A stretch of 64,000 nucleotides of DNA from Streptomyces sp. NA02950 (GTDB taxonomy: Bacteria > Actinomycetota > Actinomycetes > Streptomycetales > Streptomycetaceae): NCBI RefSeq assembly GCF_013364155.1, contig NZ_CP054916.1, positions 310,001 through 374,000 on the forward strand, in the 5' to 3' direction. Below the pieces are notes generated by a model that was not told the origin of the DNA, ran no database searches, and saw only the letters and a program-made list of their open reading frames with translations. Positions 38,259 through 46,659 of the stretch are shown in pieces (the stretch's first letter is position 1; every line of letters begins with the position of its first letter). The translations under genes were made by a program, and so were the position numbers.

Positions 38259-38486
38259 TCAGTCGGCCGCCACCAGGCCGTAGATGGACGCGAGGCTCGG
38301 TGCCTCGAGCAGATCGATGACGCTGACGCTCCGTCCCGCCCACTCCTCCAGGGCGGTGACGAGCCACAGCAGGTGGACGGAGTCCCACCCGGGCAGGTCG
38401 TGCAGACCACGCTCGGCGTCCTCGACGGTCACGAGCAGCCCGATCTCCTCGCGGATCAGGGCGATGAACTCTTCGAGGTCCTTCAT
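38259..38486 (-). CDS. Free-standing acyl carrier protein
   Basis: A 75-aa acidic carrier protein. The phosphopantetheine site is Ser36 in the [13 protein letters not shown] motif. It is too small for anything but a single carrier domain. It should hold a glycerate-derived acyl group, loaded by the FkbH-like protein encoded just upstream, and present it to the starter C domain of the NRPS. Its ATG overlaps the FkbH stop as ATGA, and the NRPS start lies 43 nt downstream, so the three are almost certainly co-translated. The carrier role is clear from sequence; the identity of the acyl group is inferred from the neighbour. Confidence 0.92.
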   Translation of the reverse strand: MKDLEEFIALIREEIGLLVTVEDAERGLHDLPGWDSVHLLWLVTALEEWAGRSVSVIDLLEAPSLASIYGLVAAD

Positions 38487-40387
38487 GGGAGGTCGCCTTG
38501 GGGGGTGTCGTCGATGCGGATATGCGAGGGCACCGGGGCGATGTCGGTCAGCGGGTGCCGGAAGGTCAGCACTTCGGCGCCGCCGCGGGCGCCGTCCTCC
38601 GGGCGGCCAGCGATCGGGACGAAGCCGTTCCGCGGGTAGAAGTCGACGACACGCCGGTTCTTGGCGGTCTCGCGGTAGCGGCCGACGACGGCGGTGGCGC
38701 CGGTGTCCCGGGCCTGCCGCAGCACCCAGGACAAGCAGGCCTCTTCGATGGACCGGGAGAAGACCCGGCAGCTCAGCAGGAAGTTGTTGATGCGCAGCAG
38801 GTCGCCGTCGCGCCGCGCCAGGACCGCGCCGACCAGTCCGTGGTCGCCGAACCGGTCACGGGCGTGGACGGCCAGCGTGAGCGCCGCGGGGTCCTTCGTC
38901 AGGGCGAGTACGTCAGCGGGCTGCAGCCGCTCGCCGGTCAGGTTGAACTGATTGGTACGAAGGGTGAGTTGGGCGACCCTGGGCACCTCGGCCTCGGTGG
39001 CCGGTCCGATGCGGAGGTGGACGCCCAGCTCGCGCAGGTAGTCCTCGGTCGAGTCGAAGCTGTCGAGGAAGCTCTTGCGTGCCGCCCCCTCCCGGTAGCG
39101 GGAGGCCCGGACCCGGTCCTCGGCGGTGACCTCCCGCACATCGAACCAGCCGTCGCGCAGCAGGGCACGCCGGTGCCAGGCGGGTTCGCCGTCCACGTCG
39201 ATCACCGCGACGCCCGGCAGCTCGCGGCGGACCAACTCGCGTTCGAAGGCGCTGTCGTCGACGAAGACGAAGCTGTCGACGGACAGGCCCAGGGTCTCGG
39301 CCAGCTGCCGCAGGTTGTCGTGCTTGGGCTGCCAGTTGGCGACGATGTGGACGAAGTCCTCCTCGCACAGGGCCATGCGCGGGTGCTCGCGCAGGGCCCG
39401 GGTCACCGCCTCGGGCTCGTTCTTGCTGATGGCCGCGAGCAGGACGCCCTGCGCGCCGAGCTGGCGGACGACCCGCTGGAACGCCAGGAACGCCTCACCG
39501 CGGTGGCCATCGCCGATCTCGATGCCGTCCACTCCGTCGTCGCCGAGCACGCCACCCCAGAGGGTGTTGTCGAGGTCGAGCACGAGACATTTCTTGGCGT
39601 GTCCGGTCAGTTGCCGGGCCAGGTGGCCGATCTCCTCCGCGTACGCGGAGAGCAGGCCGTCGGTCAGATGAGCCTTGGCGTAGGTGCTGAGCCTGTCGTC
39701 GCTGACCGGCACCCCCTGTGCGGCGATGGGGTCCAGGTCGAGTACGACGACCGAGGGGTTGTCCTCGGCCAGCCGCAGCAGCCGTGCGTTGGCCTCCCGC
39801 CACACCGCGCCCAGTCGGCCGCGGGACCGGTGGTCCACGAGCTGGCGGGTGTGGCCCGGCAGCAGGGGCATCGTGTTGAGCACCAGCGTGCCGGGGGTCT
39901 CGGCGAACCGGGCGGCGAGCCGTTCGATCAGGGCGAGCTTCTCCGCCGCGACCCGGGCCACGTCGTCGGCGCCCCAGACCACCGGCACCTCATCGAACAC
40001 GATCATCGGGTCCAGGACGCACAGGACGAGGTCCGGGCGGGCCGTGTTCAGGGCGCCTGCGGGGTCGAGCAGGTCGAAGACGTAGTTGTCGAAGTCGGAC
40101 AGTGCCGTGCGCGCCACCAGGCCGTGCCGGGCCAGCTGCGCGGCCAGCGCCGGGGCCAGTGCCGCGAGGGTGCCGTGACCGGTGATGCCGATGGTGACAA
40201 GGGGCACTTCGGTGTGGGTCCGGGTTATGTCCTCGGGGTCGAGCCGGGCGAGCAGCCGTCCGGCGCGCAGCAGATCCGCCCCCGAGAGGCGGGCCGCCAG
40301 CCGGCCCGCTCGCGGGTACTCGGCGACCAGCCGGCCCGCTTCGGCCAGATTGCGCAGCTCGGCCGCGGCCGAAACGTCAGCGGACAC
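38483..40387 (-). CDS. FkbH-like HAD-family glyceryl transferase/phosphatase
   Basis: A 634-aa protein of the FkbH/OzmB type. Members take 1,3-bisphosphoglycerate, dephosphorylate it and transfer the glyceryl group to a carrier-protein thiol. Residues 60-260 form an SGNH-like region. The HAD core starts with DLDNT at 271-275 (catalytic Asp271 and Asp273) and carries VFVDDSAFER further on. The last 150 residues look GNAT-like. I chose GTG at 40387, six bases after a GGAGG site. It lies 3 nt after the transporter stop and overlaps the carrier-protein start. The usual partners for methoxymalonyl-ACP (dehydrogenases, O-methyltransferase) are absent from the window, so a simple glyceryl or later-modified starter is more likely than methoxymalonyl extension. 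Confidence 0.92.
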   Translation of the reverse strand: MSADVSAAAELRNLAEAGRLVAEYPRAGRLAARLSGADLLRAGRLLARLDPEDITRTHTEVPLVTIGITGHGTLAALAPALAAQLARHGLVARTALSDFDNYVFDLLDPAGALNTARPDLVLCVLDPMIVFDEVPVVWGADDVARVAAEKLALIERLAARFAETPGTLVLNTMPLLPGHTRQLVDHRSRGRLGAVWREANARLLRLAEDNPSVVVLDLDPIAAQGVPVSDDRLSTYAKAHLTDGLLSAYAEEIGHLARQLTGHAKKCLVLDLDNTLWGGVLGDDGVDGIEIGDGHRGEAFLAFQRVVRQLGAQGVLLAAISKNEPEAVTRALREHPRMALCEEDFVHIVANWQPKHDNLRQLAETLGLSVDSFVFVDDSAFERELVRRELPGVAVIDVDGEPAWHRRALLRDGWFDVREVTAEDRVRASRYREGAARKSFLDSFDSTEDYLRELGVHLRIGPATEAEVPRVAQLTLRTNQFNLTGERLQPADVLALTKDPAALTLAVHARDRFGDHGLVGAVLARRDGDLLRINNFLLSCRVFSRSIEEACLSWVLRQARDTGATAVVGRYRETAKNRRVVDFYPRNGFVPIAGRPEDGARGGAEVLTFRHPLTDIAPVPSHIRIDDTPQGDLP

Positions 40388-40390
40388 AGG

Positions 40391-42655
40391 TCACCTCCCC
40401 GTCGGTTCGGTGTCCGTCCCGTGGGGACGGAGGTCGCCGCCGCCCAGGATCCGCAGCGGAGGCGGGCCGGCGGGGACGCCCTCGGCCGAGCCGGCGGGCG
40501 CGGACGCGCCGGGCGGCGGGCCATCGGGTACGGCCTGCCGGGGGCCGCCCGGCGGCGGACCGCCGGGGGCGCCGAAGGGATCCGGGCCACCCGGGCCACG
40601 CGGCCCGCCCGGGCCGCTGAAGCTCCCCGGGCCGCCGGGGCCGCCGGGGGGCGGACCGGCGGGCAGGCCGAACTGCGGGCCACCGAAGTGCTGCGGGCCA
40701 CCGGGGCCGCCGAAGGGATCGGTGCCGCCCGCGAGCTGGGCGACGGGTTGGGGGTCCTCGGCCAGGGGGCGCTGCGCGGCGAACTGGGTGCGGTAGAGCT
40801 CCGCGTAGAGCCCGCCTTGCAGCAGCAGGTCCTCGTGGACGCCCTGCTCCCGGATCTCGCCGCCCTCGACGACCAGGATCTGGTCGGCCTCGCGGATGGT
40901 GGACAGCCGGTGGGCGATCACCAGGGAGGTGCGGCCCGCGAGTGCGGTCTTCAGCGCGCGCTGGACGGCGGCCTCCGACTCCGAGTCCAGGTGCGCGGTG
41001 GCCTCGTCGAGGACGACGACCGGGGGCGCCTTGAGGAGCAGCCGGGCCAGGGCGATCCGCTGCTTCTCGCCGCCGGACAGCCGGTAGCCGCGGTCCCCGA
41101 CAATGGTGTCCAGGCCGTCGGGCAGGGACGAGATCAGGTCCCAGATCTGGGCTGCCTTGCAGGCCTCGGCCAGATCGTCCTCGGTGGCGTCCGGGCGGGC
41201 GTACATCAGGTTGGCCCGCAGGGTGTCGTGGAACAGATGCGCGTCCTGGGTGACCATGCCGATGGTCTCCCGGAGCGAGTCAAGGGTCAGGTCGCGGGCG
41301 TCGACACCACCGATCCGGACGGTTCCGGAGGTGGGGTCGTACAGCCGGGGCACCAGGTGGCTGATCGTGGTCTTACCCGCGCCGGAGGGCCCGACCAGCG
41401 CGGTGAGCGTGCCCGCCGGGAGCTTGAAGGTGAGGTCCTTGAGGGTCAGTGCGTTGCCCTTGCGCACCTGTGAGGGAAGCGCGATCGACTCCAGCGAGGC
41501 GAGGGAGACGTCGGAGGCGGCCGGGTAGCGGAAGCTGACGTCCTCGAACCGGATCTCGGGGGACTGCCTGCCGCCGCCGGACGCCTCCGTGGCGTCGGGC
41601 TTCTCCGCGATCAGGGGCTTGAGGTCGAGCAGTTCGAAGAGCCGGTCGAAGCTGACGAGCGCCGTCATCACATTGGCCTGGAGGCTGGACAGCTGGTTGA
41701 TCGGTCCGAACAGCCGGGTGAGCAGTGCGGCCAGGGCGACCAGCGTGCCGAGCTCGAAGGCGTCGCGGATGACGAGGGCGCCGCCGACGCCGTAGGTCAC
41801 GGCGGTGGCCAGGGTCGCCATCAGGGTGACGGAGACCATGAGCATCCGGGAGTAGACGAAGGTGACGACGCCGATGTCGCGGACCCGGCCGGCCCGCTTG
41901 CGGAACAGCTGGGTCTCCTGGGCCGGCCGGCCGTACAGCTTGGACAGCAGCGCGCCCGACACGTTGAAGCGCTCGTGCATCAGCTGGCCCATCTCGGCGT
42001 TCTGCTCCATCGACTCCCGCATGAGCCGCTGCATCCGCCGACCGATGATCTTGCCGGGCAGAACGAAGAACGGCAGGAGGAGCAGGGCGACGACGGTGAT
42101 CAGCCAGGAGAGGTAGAACATCGTGCCGAGCACCAGGGCGAGCGAGAGGACCCCGGACACGACCGTCGACAGCAGCGTGGTGAGGGCCTGTTGAGCCCCC
42201 ACCACGTCCGTGTTGAGCCGACTGACGAGCGCGCCGGTCTGCGCCCGCGTGAAGAAGGCGAGCGGCTGCTTCTGGACGTGCTGGAAGACCTCGGTGCGCA
42301 GATCGAAGATCAGCCCCTCGCTGATGCGGGCCGAGTACAGGCTCTGGGTGAAGGCCGCGGCAGCCTCCAGCAGCGCGAGACCGGCGACGCTCAAGGCCAC
42401 GGTCAGGACGATGCCGTTGTCCCGGGGGATGATCCCCCTGTCGATGAGGACCTTGAACAGCAAGGGGCTCGCCACCGTGATCACAGCTTCCAGGGTGGTG
42501 ATCAGCAGGAGAAGCGCCACGGCCCAGCGGTAGGGCTTGATGTAGGGGAGAATCCGCGGCACGGTGCCGGCTTTGATTCTCTGTCGAGTCGGCCCGTCCT
42601 CCGAGCCGAACCCGTGTATCACCATTTGCGGCCCCGAGCCGCCGATCATGGCCAC
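40391..42655 (-). CDS. ABC exporter, fused permease and ATPase
   Basis: A half-transporter of about 754 aa: a six-helix membrane domain (residues 45-340) fused to an ATPase. Walker A GPSGAGKT is near 423-430, the LSGGE signature near 528-532, Walker B VVVLDEAT near 547-554, followed by the IAHRLST switch. It probably works as a homodimer that exports the cluster's peptide or a precursor. Residues from about 640 to the end are a Gly/Pro-rich, low-complexity tail not typical of the family. TTG 42658, GTG 42655 and ATG 42649 are all possible; GTG sits five bases after AAGGAG and was chosen. The stop lies 3 nt before the FkbH start. It follows the mbtH-like gene after 155 nt that contain a small TTCCC-GAAA-GGGAA hairpin (42745-42758). 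Confidence 0.93.
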   Translation of the reverse strand: MAMIGGSGPQMVIHGFGSEDGPTRQRIKAGTVPRILPYIKPYRWAVALLLLITTLEAVITVASPLLFKVLIDRGIIPRDNGIVLTVALSVAGLALLEAAAAFTQSLYSARISEGLIFDLRTEVFQHVQKQPLAFFTRAQTGALVSRLNTDVVGAQQALTTLLSTVVSGVLSLALVLGTMFYLSWLITVVALLLLPFFVLPGKIIGRRMQRLMRESMEQNAEMGQLMHERFNVSGALLSKLYGRPAQETQLFRKRAGRVRDIGVVTFVYSRMLMVSVTLMATLATAVTYGVGGALVIRDAFELGTLVALAALLTRLFGPINQLSSLQANVMTALVSFDRLFELLDLKPLIAEKPDATEASGGGRQSPEIRFEDVSFRYPAASDVSLASLESIALPSQVRKGNALTLKDLTFKLPAGTLTALVGPSGAGKTTISHLVPRLYDPTSGTVRIGGVDARDLTLDSLRETIGMVTQDAHLFHDTLRANLMYARPDATEDDLAEACKAAQIWDLISSLPDGLDTIVGDRGYRLSGGEKQRIALARLLLKAPPVVVLDEATAHLDSESEAAVQRALKTALAGRTSLVIAHRLSTIREADQILVVEGGEIREQGVHEDLLLQGGLYAELYRTQFAAQRPLAEDPQPVAQLAGGTDPFGGPGGPQHFGGPQFGLPAGPPPGGPGGPGSFSGPGGPRGPGGPDPFGAPGGPPPGGPRQAVPDGPPPGASAPAGSAEGVPAGPPPLRILGGGDLRPHGTDTEPTGR

Positions 42656-42810
42656 CAAATCTCCTTGTTGGTCGAGTCAGCGGACGCGCCTGAGCTATTC
42701 GGACTCTTGAAGTCGATCCGGTAATGACCAGCGACCGCGGCCTCTTCCCGAAAGGGAAAGCAGAATCTGCTCGTCGCGGTCCAGGTGTTCGAGGTACGCG
42801 AAAAGATCCG

Positions 42811-43035
42811 TTACAGAGCGCGCTCGTACTGCTTCATTTCCTCGATGAGGCTCTTGGGGCGCATATCCGTCCAGGTCTCCTCGATGTAGTCGAGGCAGGC
42901 CCTCCGGGTGTCCTCGCCGAACGCAATCTCCCAGCCTGCCGGAACGTCCGCGAACGTGGGCCAGAGGGAGTACTGCCCCTCATCGTTGACGAGCGCGTAG
43001 AACACACCGTCCTCGTTGTCGAACGGATTCGCCAT
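42811..43035 (-). CDS. mbtH: MbtH-like NRPS accessory protein
   Basis: A 74-aa protein with the family signature: N-terminal [18 protein letters not shown] and the closing [12 protein letters not shown]. MbtH-like proteins bind adenylation domains and are often needed for their folding or activity. This one should serve the two NRPS subunits downstream. A GGGGAGGGA ribosome site precedes the ATG. It is the first gene of the minus-strand biosynthetic unit, about 65 nt downstream of a plausible promoter. The symbol denotes the family, not an experimentally known orthologue. Confidence 0.97.
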   Translation of the reverse strand: MANPFDNEDGVFYALVNDEGQYSLWPTFADVPAGWEIAFGEDTRRACLDYIEETWTDMRPKSLIEEMKQYERAL

Positions 43036-43069
43036 GTTCGTCCCTCCCCGTGAAGCCGATCCGATTCCA

Positions 43070-43098
43070 GAAAGGCGCGTGCCTTTCGAATTATTCGA
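43070..43098. promoter_or_regulatory. Two abutting inverted repeats in the mbtH leader
   Basis: GAAAGGC-GCGT-GCCTTTC (43070-43087) is a perfect 7-bp stem with a 4-nt loop. It touches TCGAA-TTA-TTCGA (43086-43098), a perfect 5-bp dyad. Both lie just downstream of the candidate start of transcription, where an operator or an RNA hairpin could act. No family assignment. Confidence 0.45.
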
Positions 43099-43107
43099 CT
43101 TCGAGCG

Positions 43108-43136
43108 ATCGTAGTTGCCGAGATCTCAGGCGACAA
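43108..43136 (-). promoter_or_regulatory. Candidate promoter of the mbtH-NRPS operon
   Basis: On the minus strand a TTGTCG box (43131-43136) and a TACGAT box (43108-43113) are separated by 17 nt. Transcription would start near 43100 and give a leader of about 65 nt before mbtH. It is the only well-spaced pair I found in the 400-nt region upstream of mbtH. Prediction by eye only. Confidence 0.45.
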
Positions 43137-43138
43137 GC

Positions 43139-43438
43139 AAGGCAGACGTGCGTCCAACCATCCGATTCCGACACTTGGACACCTGCTGGATCATCAAAAT
43201 CCCGTCACCGCGGCAACGATTGGCGGTTTTCCCTGCGAGCGTCATGCGAAAACGGCCGACTGTCGGGCCAACGGCCGTCCAACCGTGCATTTTCGCCCCT
43301 CACCGAGACGCTCCACCACCACACAGCCCTCAAGATCCGAAGCGACCTCACAGAGTCCTACTGGGGAAGGGGCGGTCGGGGTGCCCAACGGGTTTTCCCG
43401 GTCCTCAGGTCCGGACCGACGTTGCCAGGTGAGGGTCT
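43139..43438. other. Intergenic region upstream of mbtH, no gene seen
   Basis: About 300 nt with lower GC than the surroundings and no convincing coding frame. The decamer ATCCGATTCC occurs here (near 43160) and again near 43058. Before the transposon inserted, the left end of this stretch joined directly to the stop codon of the response regulator now at 51295. Confidence 0.5.
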
Positions 43439-43442
43439 CTAA
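43439..43442. repeat. Left target-site duplication CTAA of the composite element
   Basis: CTAA directly abuts the IS1380-type left end at 43443 and matches the four bases that follow the right end. Confidence 0.7.
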
Positions 43443-43458
43443 CCTCGATCGTTCATGA

Positions 43459-43484
43459 GGGCCCGTCAGCTTGCTGACGGGCCC
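43459..43484. terminator. Strong hairpin inside the IS end
   Basis: GGGCCCGTCAGC-TT-GCTGACGGGCCC is a perfect 12-bp inverted repeat followed by TTTGT on the plus strand. Weaker versions sit at the same place in the related ends near 46675 and 50773. In plus orientation it would stop transcription entering the element from outside. Confidence 0.6.
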
Positions 43485-43614
43485 TTTGTGGTGGGTGTTG
43501 GTCGGGGTTTTCGGGGTCTGGGCAGGCTGATGGCCCGGTTGTCGCGCCGGGTGTGCGCCGGGTTCCACTGTTCCGGTGGGGTGGCGCTGCTTGCAGGGAC
43601 GAGGAAAACACTAG

Positions 43615-45275
43615 CCTCGCGCTTTCGTGAAGCGGGCTGTCCGACAGGCGGTCAGGAAAGCAGAAAGTGCCCCTGACCAGCAAGAATGAGGATTGTCGAG
43701 GTCCTTGTTCCTGCCACCGCCGGAGGCACTTCCCAGGTGAAGCACTCTATCGGGTCCTACCCCCGTGTCCGTGTCCAGGATGACGGCCGCCAGGTCGTCT
43801 CCCAGGCCGGGTCGGTCCTGCTCGTCGAAACGGTCCGCAAGACCGGTCTCGACCAGGCCATATCCCAGGCTCTGGTTCCGTGGCGCAAACCTCGGGCCGT
43901 TCACGATCCCGGCAAGGCCCTCCTGGACGTCGCCCTGGCGGTCGCACTGGGCGGGGACTGCCTCGCGGACGTGGCGATGCTGCGGTGCGAGCCAGCCGTC
44001 TTCGGCCCGGTCGCCTCCGACCCGACCATCTCCCGCCTGATCGACACCCTCGCCGCCTCCGGCGACAAAGCCCTGCATGCCATCCGGTCCGCACGGTCTG
44101 AAGTCCGCCATCGTGCCTGGTCGTTGGCCGGCAAGAACGCCCCGGACGCCGACGGCCAGGTCGTCATCGATCTCGACGGCGTCCTCGTGATCGCCCACTC
44201 TGACAAGGAGGACGCAGCAGCGACCTGGAAGAAGACCTACGGCCATCACCCGCTGACAGCTTTCGTCGACCACGGACCGGGCGGAACCGGTGAGCCGGTC
44301 GCCGCCCTCCTCCGACCGGGAAACGCAGGCTCGAACACCGCTGCCGACCACATCGCCACCGCCCAACTGGCCCTCGCCCAGCTGCCGAAGAAGTACCGGC
44401 GAGGGCGGCAGACGCTGATCCGCACGGACTCCGCCGGCGGAACCCACGACTTCGTGTCCTGGCTCGCGAAACGAGGCCGATGGCTGTCCTACTCGGTCGG
44501 CATGGTGATCACCGAGGCGATCCACGAACACGTACTGCAGATCCCAGCCTCAGCCTGGACCCCGGCCGTCAAGACCGATGGCGAGGCCCGTGACGGGGCC
44601 TGGGTCGCCGAGCTCACCGGCAAGCTCCTGGACGGCTGGCCCGAAGGCATGCGACTGATCGTCCGAAAGGAACGACCACATCCCGGCGCCCAGTTGAGGA
44701 TCACGGACGCGGACGGCATGCGGATCACGTGCTTCGCGACCAACACCCCAAACCGGCCGATCGCTGAGCTCGAGCTCCGTCACCGGCTGCGGGCCAGGGC
44801 CGAGGACCGGATCCGAGCCGCCCGGTCCACCGGCCTGCGCAACCTGCCCCTTCACACAACAGCCCAGAACAAGGTCTGGCTGGAGATCGTCCAGATTGCC
44901 CTCGACCTGCTGGCCTGGATGCCCATGCTCGCCCTCACCGGCAAGGCCCGGCTCTGGGAACCCCGCCGACTGCGGTTCCGCCTGTTCTCCGCAGCCGCCC
45001 AACTCGTCACCACCGGCCGCCGCAGAATCCTCCGCCTCGCCCAGCACTGGCCCTGGACCAGGGAGATCACTGCCGCCCTCGAACGACTCGCGATCCTGCC
45101 CACCCCCGGCTGACCAGCAACTCTCCACCGTCCCGACGACAACATCACCCGCCCCGGGCAGTGGAACCCGGCGCCCACCCGACGCGACAACCGGGCCGCT
45201 GGCCTGCCCACCATCAGCTCCGGAAACAGAAAGGGTCCACCGACTCCGTCGACGGACCCCCGCGAAAGATCGAGG
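43615..45275 (+). mobile_element. Intact IS1380-family insertion sequence, copy 1
   Basis: A 1661-bp element with imperfect terminal inverted repeats: CCTCGCGCTTTCG at the left and the complement of CCTCGATCTTTCG at the right. It is bounded by a CTAG direct repeat (43611-43614 and 45276-45279). It carries one transposase gene. A 12-bp imperfect hairpin (45233-45259) sits just inside the right end and could terminate transposase transcription. It inserted into an older IS remnant of the same family. Confidence 0.93.
43686..45113 (+). CDS. IS1380-family transposase, copy 1
   Basis: A full-length 475-aa DDE transposase. Recognisable family features are DPTISRLIDTLA near residue 117, the first-aspartate region DLDGVLVIAHSDKEDA followed by TWKKTYGHHPL, the second-aspartate region TLIRTDSAGGTHDF, and the RARAEDRIRAAR segment holding the catalytic glutamate. 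It would catalyse cut-and-paste movement of the surrounding element. The ATG at 43686 matches the start of the related copy at 48249. No frameshift is seen, so it may be active. Confidence 0.95.
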   Translation: MRIVEVLVPATAGGTSQVKHSIGSYPRVRVQDDGRQVVSQAGSVLLVETVRKTGLDQAISQALVPWRKPRAVHDPGKALLDVALAVALGGDCLADVAMLRCEPAVFGPVASDPTISRLIDTLAASGDKALHAIRSARSEVRHRAWSLAGKNAPDADGQVVIDLDGVLVIAHSDKEDAAATWKKTYGHHPLTAFVDHGPGGTGEPVAALLRPGNAGSNTAADHIATAQLALAQLPKKYRRGRQTLIRTDSAGGTHDFVSWLAKRGRWLSYSVGMVITEAIHEHVLQIPASAWTPAVKTDGEARDGAWVAELTGKLLDGWPEGMRLIVRKERPHPGAQLRITDADGMRITCFATNTPNRPIAELELRHRLRARAEDRIRAARSTGLRNLPLHTTAQNKVWLEIVQIALDLLAWMPMLALTGKARLWEPRRLRFRLFSAAAQLVTTGRRRILRLAQHWPWTREITAALERLAILPTPG

Positions 45276-45490
45276 CTAGTCAGCCGGTGGTCGGCAGGGC
45301 GTGGAGTCGTTCCAAGGCTTCGGTGATCACAGCTGTCCAGGGCCAGGACGGCTTGGGGGATGGCGTCGATGATGGTCATGCCGACCGAGTACGACAGCCA
45401 CCTGCCGCGCTGGGCGAGCCAGGCGACGAACTCGTGCGTGCCGTCGCCGGAGTCGGTACGGATCAACGTCTGCCGGACGCGCCGCAACCA

Positions 45491-46213
45491 GTGATCTCGG
45501 TGGCTCGGCCCAGCAGTTGCCTTGCCTGATCGAGGCGGCCCACTGGCGGGTGCGCGGCCTGCGCGCGGTGACCGTGGCGTTCCCTGGCTCCGGCGCCCCT
45601 GTGCCCTGCGCCGCGCTGAGCTCAGATACGGGCGCGGCCGAGACGGCCGACGTGTCAACCTCTGGTGCATGGCGCTGGAAGCCGTCGAGGGCAGGCTGCG
45701 CAGCCTGCCGGAGGTTGGGGGTTACGACAGCCTGGCCGGGGTGGCCCGCGGGGCCTGCTGCACACGACGGCGGTGAGCGCGACCGCAGGCCGAGCCGCCT
45801 GGCGTAGCGGGCTCTCGCCCGGCCGAAGGCCGAAGCCCCCGGCGCACAGCGCCGGGAACCCACCGCGCGTACCCGCGAAGGATGGAAGCCCCAAAGCCCC
45901 CTGATCTTCGCAACTGGCTGGTTACGCCGGTACCGGGAGCCGGCCTGGCCGACGCCACGGCTGCCCGCGCTTCGCGACGTCCTGACGCTGGCTTGCCCGC
46001 TCCGGCTGAGCGCCATACTGGGCGCCCGGCTCTTGGTCGGGACCGGCGACGACGGACTCGCCTTTCCGCCGACGACGTAGCCGGGGAGGCTCCCACCCTT
46101 GGTGTTCGACCAGCACCCTCCCGAGTGCGTGTTTACCCTGTTTTTCTATATTTTGTCGCTATTCTGTGGTGACGCCCGCTCATCCGGAGTAGGCCAGGTA
46201 ACCAGAGGGAGCC
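45491..46213. other. Passenger DNA with no supported gene; AT-rich promoter-like end
   Basis: About 720 nt between the left-arm remnant and the passenger gene. Open frames exist on both strands but none has a ribosome site, known motif or consistent codon use. The last 80 nt differ sharply: 46131-46166 is AT-rich (TTTACC, TATATT, TATTCT boxes) and lies 50-80 nt upstream of the GTG at 46214, so it probably contains the passenger promoter. Confidence 0.4.
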
Positions 46214-46659
46214 GTGGTGGCTGAGCCGATTACTAAGTTCGACCCGAGTGGCAAGGCCACGATCCTCAGCTACAACGTTCCGGAGCCGACCTCCTACAGC
46301 GGGCGCAACATCATCGCCTTGGATGTGGACAACCCCAAGGAGTGGTTCCGCGACTCCGCGTTCAAGGCTCCAGAGCGCACACCGGCCCAAGCACTGCGCG
46401 AGCTGACCGCTACGGATGTGGCCACGATGCTTCGCACCGGAGACCTCAAGACCTTCCCCGGGATCAGGAACCCAGCCGCCACCCACGCCGGGCTATTTGC
46501 CCCGCACAGCGCGGTCGCAGGCAGCGCGGGCGCGCTGGACACGGCCACCACCAGCGTTCTGGCCCAGGCTCTGCGCAAGGCCACGGTCGAACCGGATTTG
46601 ACGCCTCTGACCGAAACAGCAGGCGTGCCGTCCCCCACTCCGCCTCCGTCTCCGCCTAG
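46214..46659 (+). pseudogene. Unknown passenger gene, 5' part, split by IS insertion
   Basis: This encodes the first 148 codons of a protein I do not recognise (VAEPITKFDPSGKATILSYN...). The GTG start follows AGAGGGA. The frame runs into the IS at 46660. When 46660-48324 (the IS plus one CTAG copy) is removed, codon 149 forms across the junction and the frame continues without a break into 48326 and on to the stop at 49789, giving 636 aa. The N-terminal 150 residues end in a Pro/Ser-rich linker, which is where the IS landed. A truncated product ending in IS-derived residues could still be made. Confidence 0.85.

Larger units (their letters stand above)
43443..45490 (-). pseudogene. Left-arm IS1380-family transposase remnant, interrupted by an intact IS
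   Basis: Segments 43443-43610 and 45280 to about 45490 are the 3' part of a minus-strand IS1380 transposase and its terminus. They join cleanly if the IS at 43615-45275 and one CTAG copy are removed. The coding remnant keeps residues matching RQTLIRTDSG, GRWLSYSVGMT and the final PWTAVITEALERL, but the middle between the last two is deleted with a frame change, and the N-terminal half is missing. The inner end of this copy is lost. Confidence 0.75.

Noticed and set aside
38216..38410. Upstream in-frame start that would add 65 residues to the first NRPS
   Set aside because: The extension overlaps the carrier-protein gene in another frame, is Arg/Ser/Cys-rich, and the ATG at 38215 has its own ribosome site directly before the conserved C-domain start.
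38483..43035. Complete methoxymalonyl-ACP pathway
   Set aside because: Only the FkbH-like protein and a carrier protein are present; no partner dehydrogenase or O-methyltransferase lies in the window.
45491..46130. Open frames on both strands between the left IS arm and the passenger gene
   Set aside because: No ribosome sites, no motifs, and the minus-strand frame is continuous with transposase debris. I cannot support a gene here.
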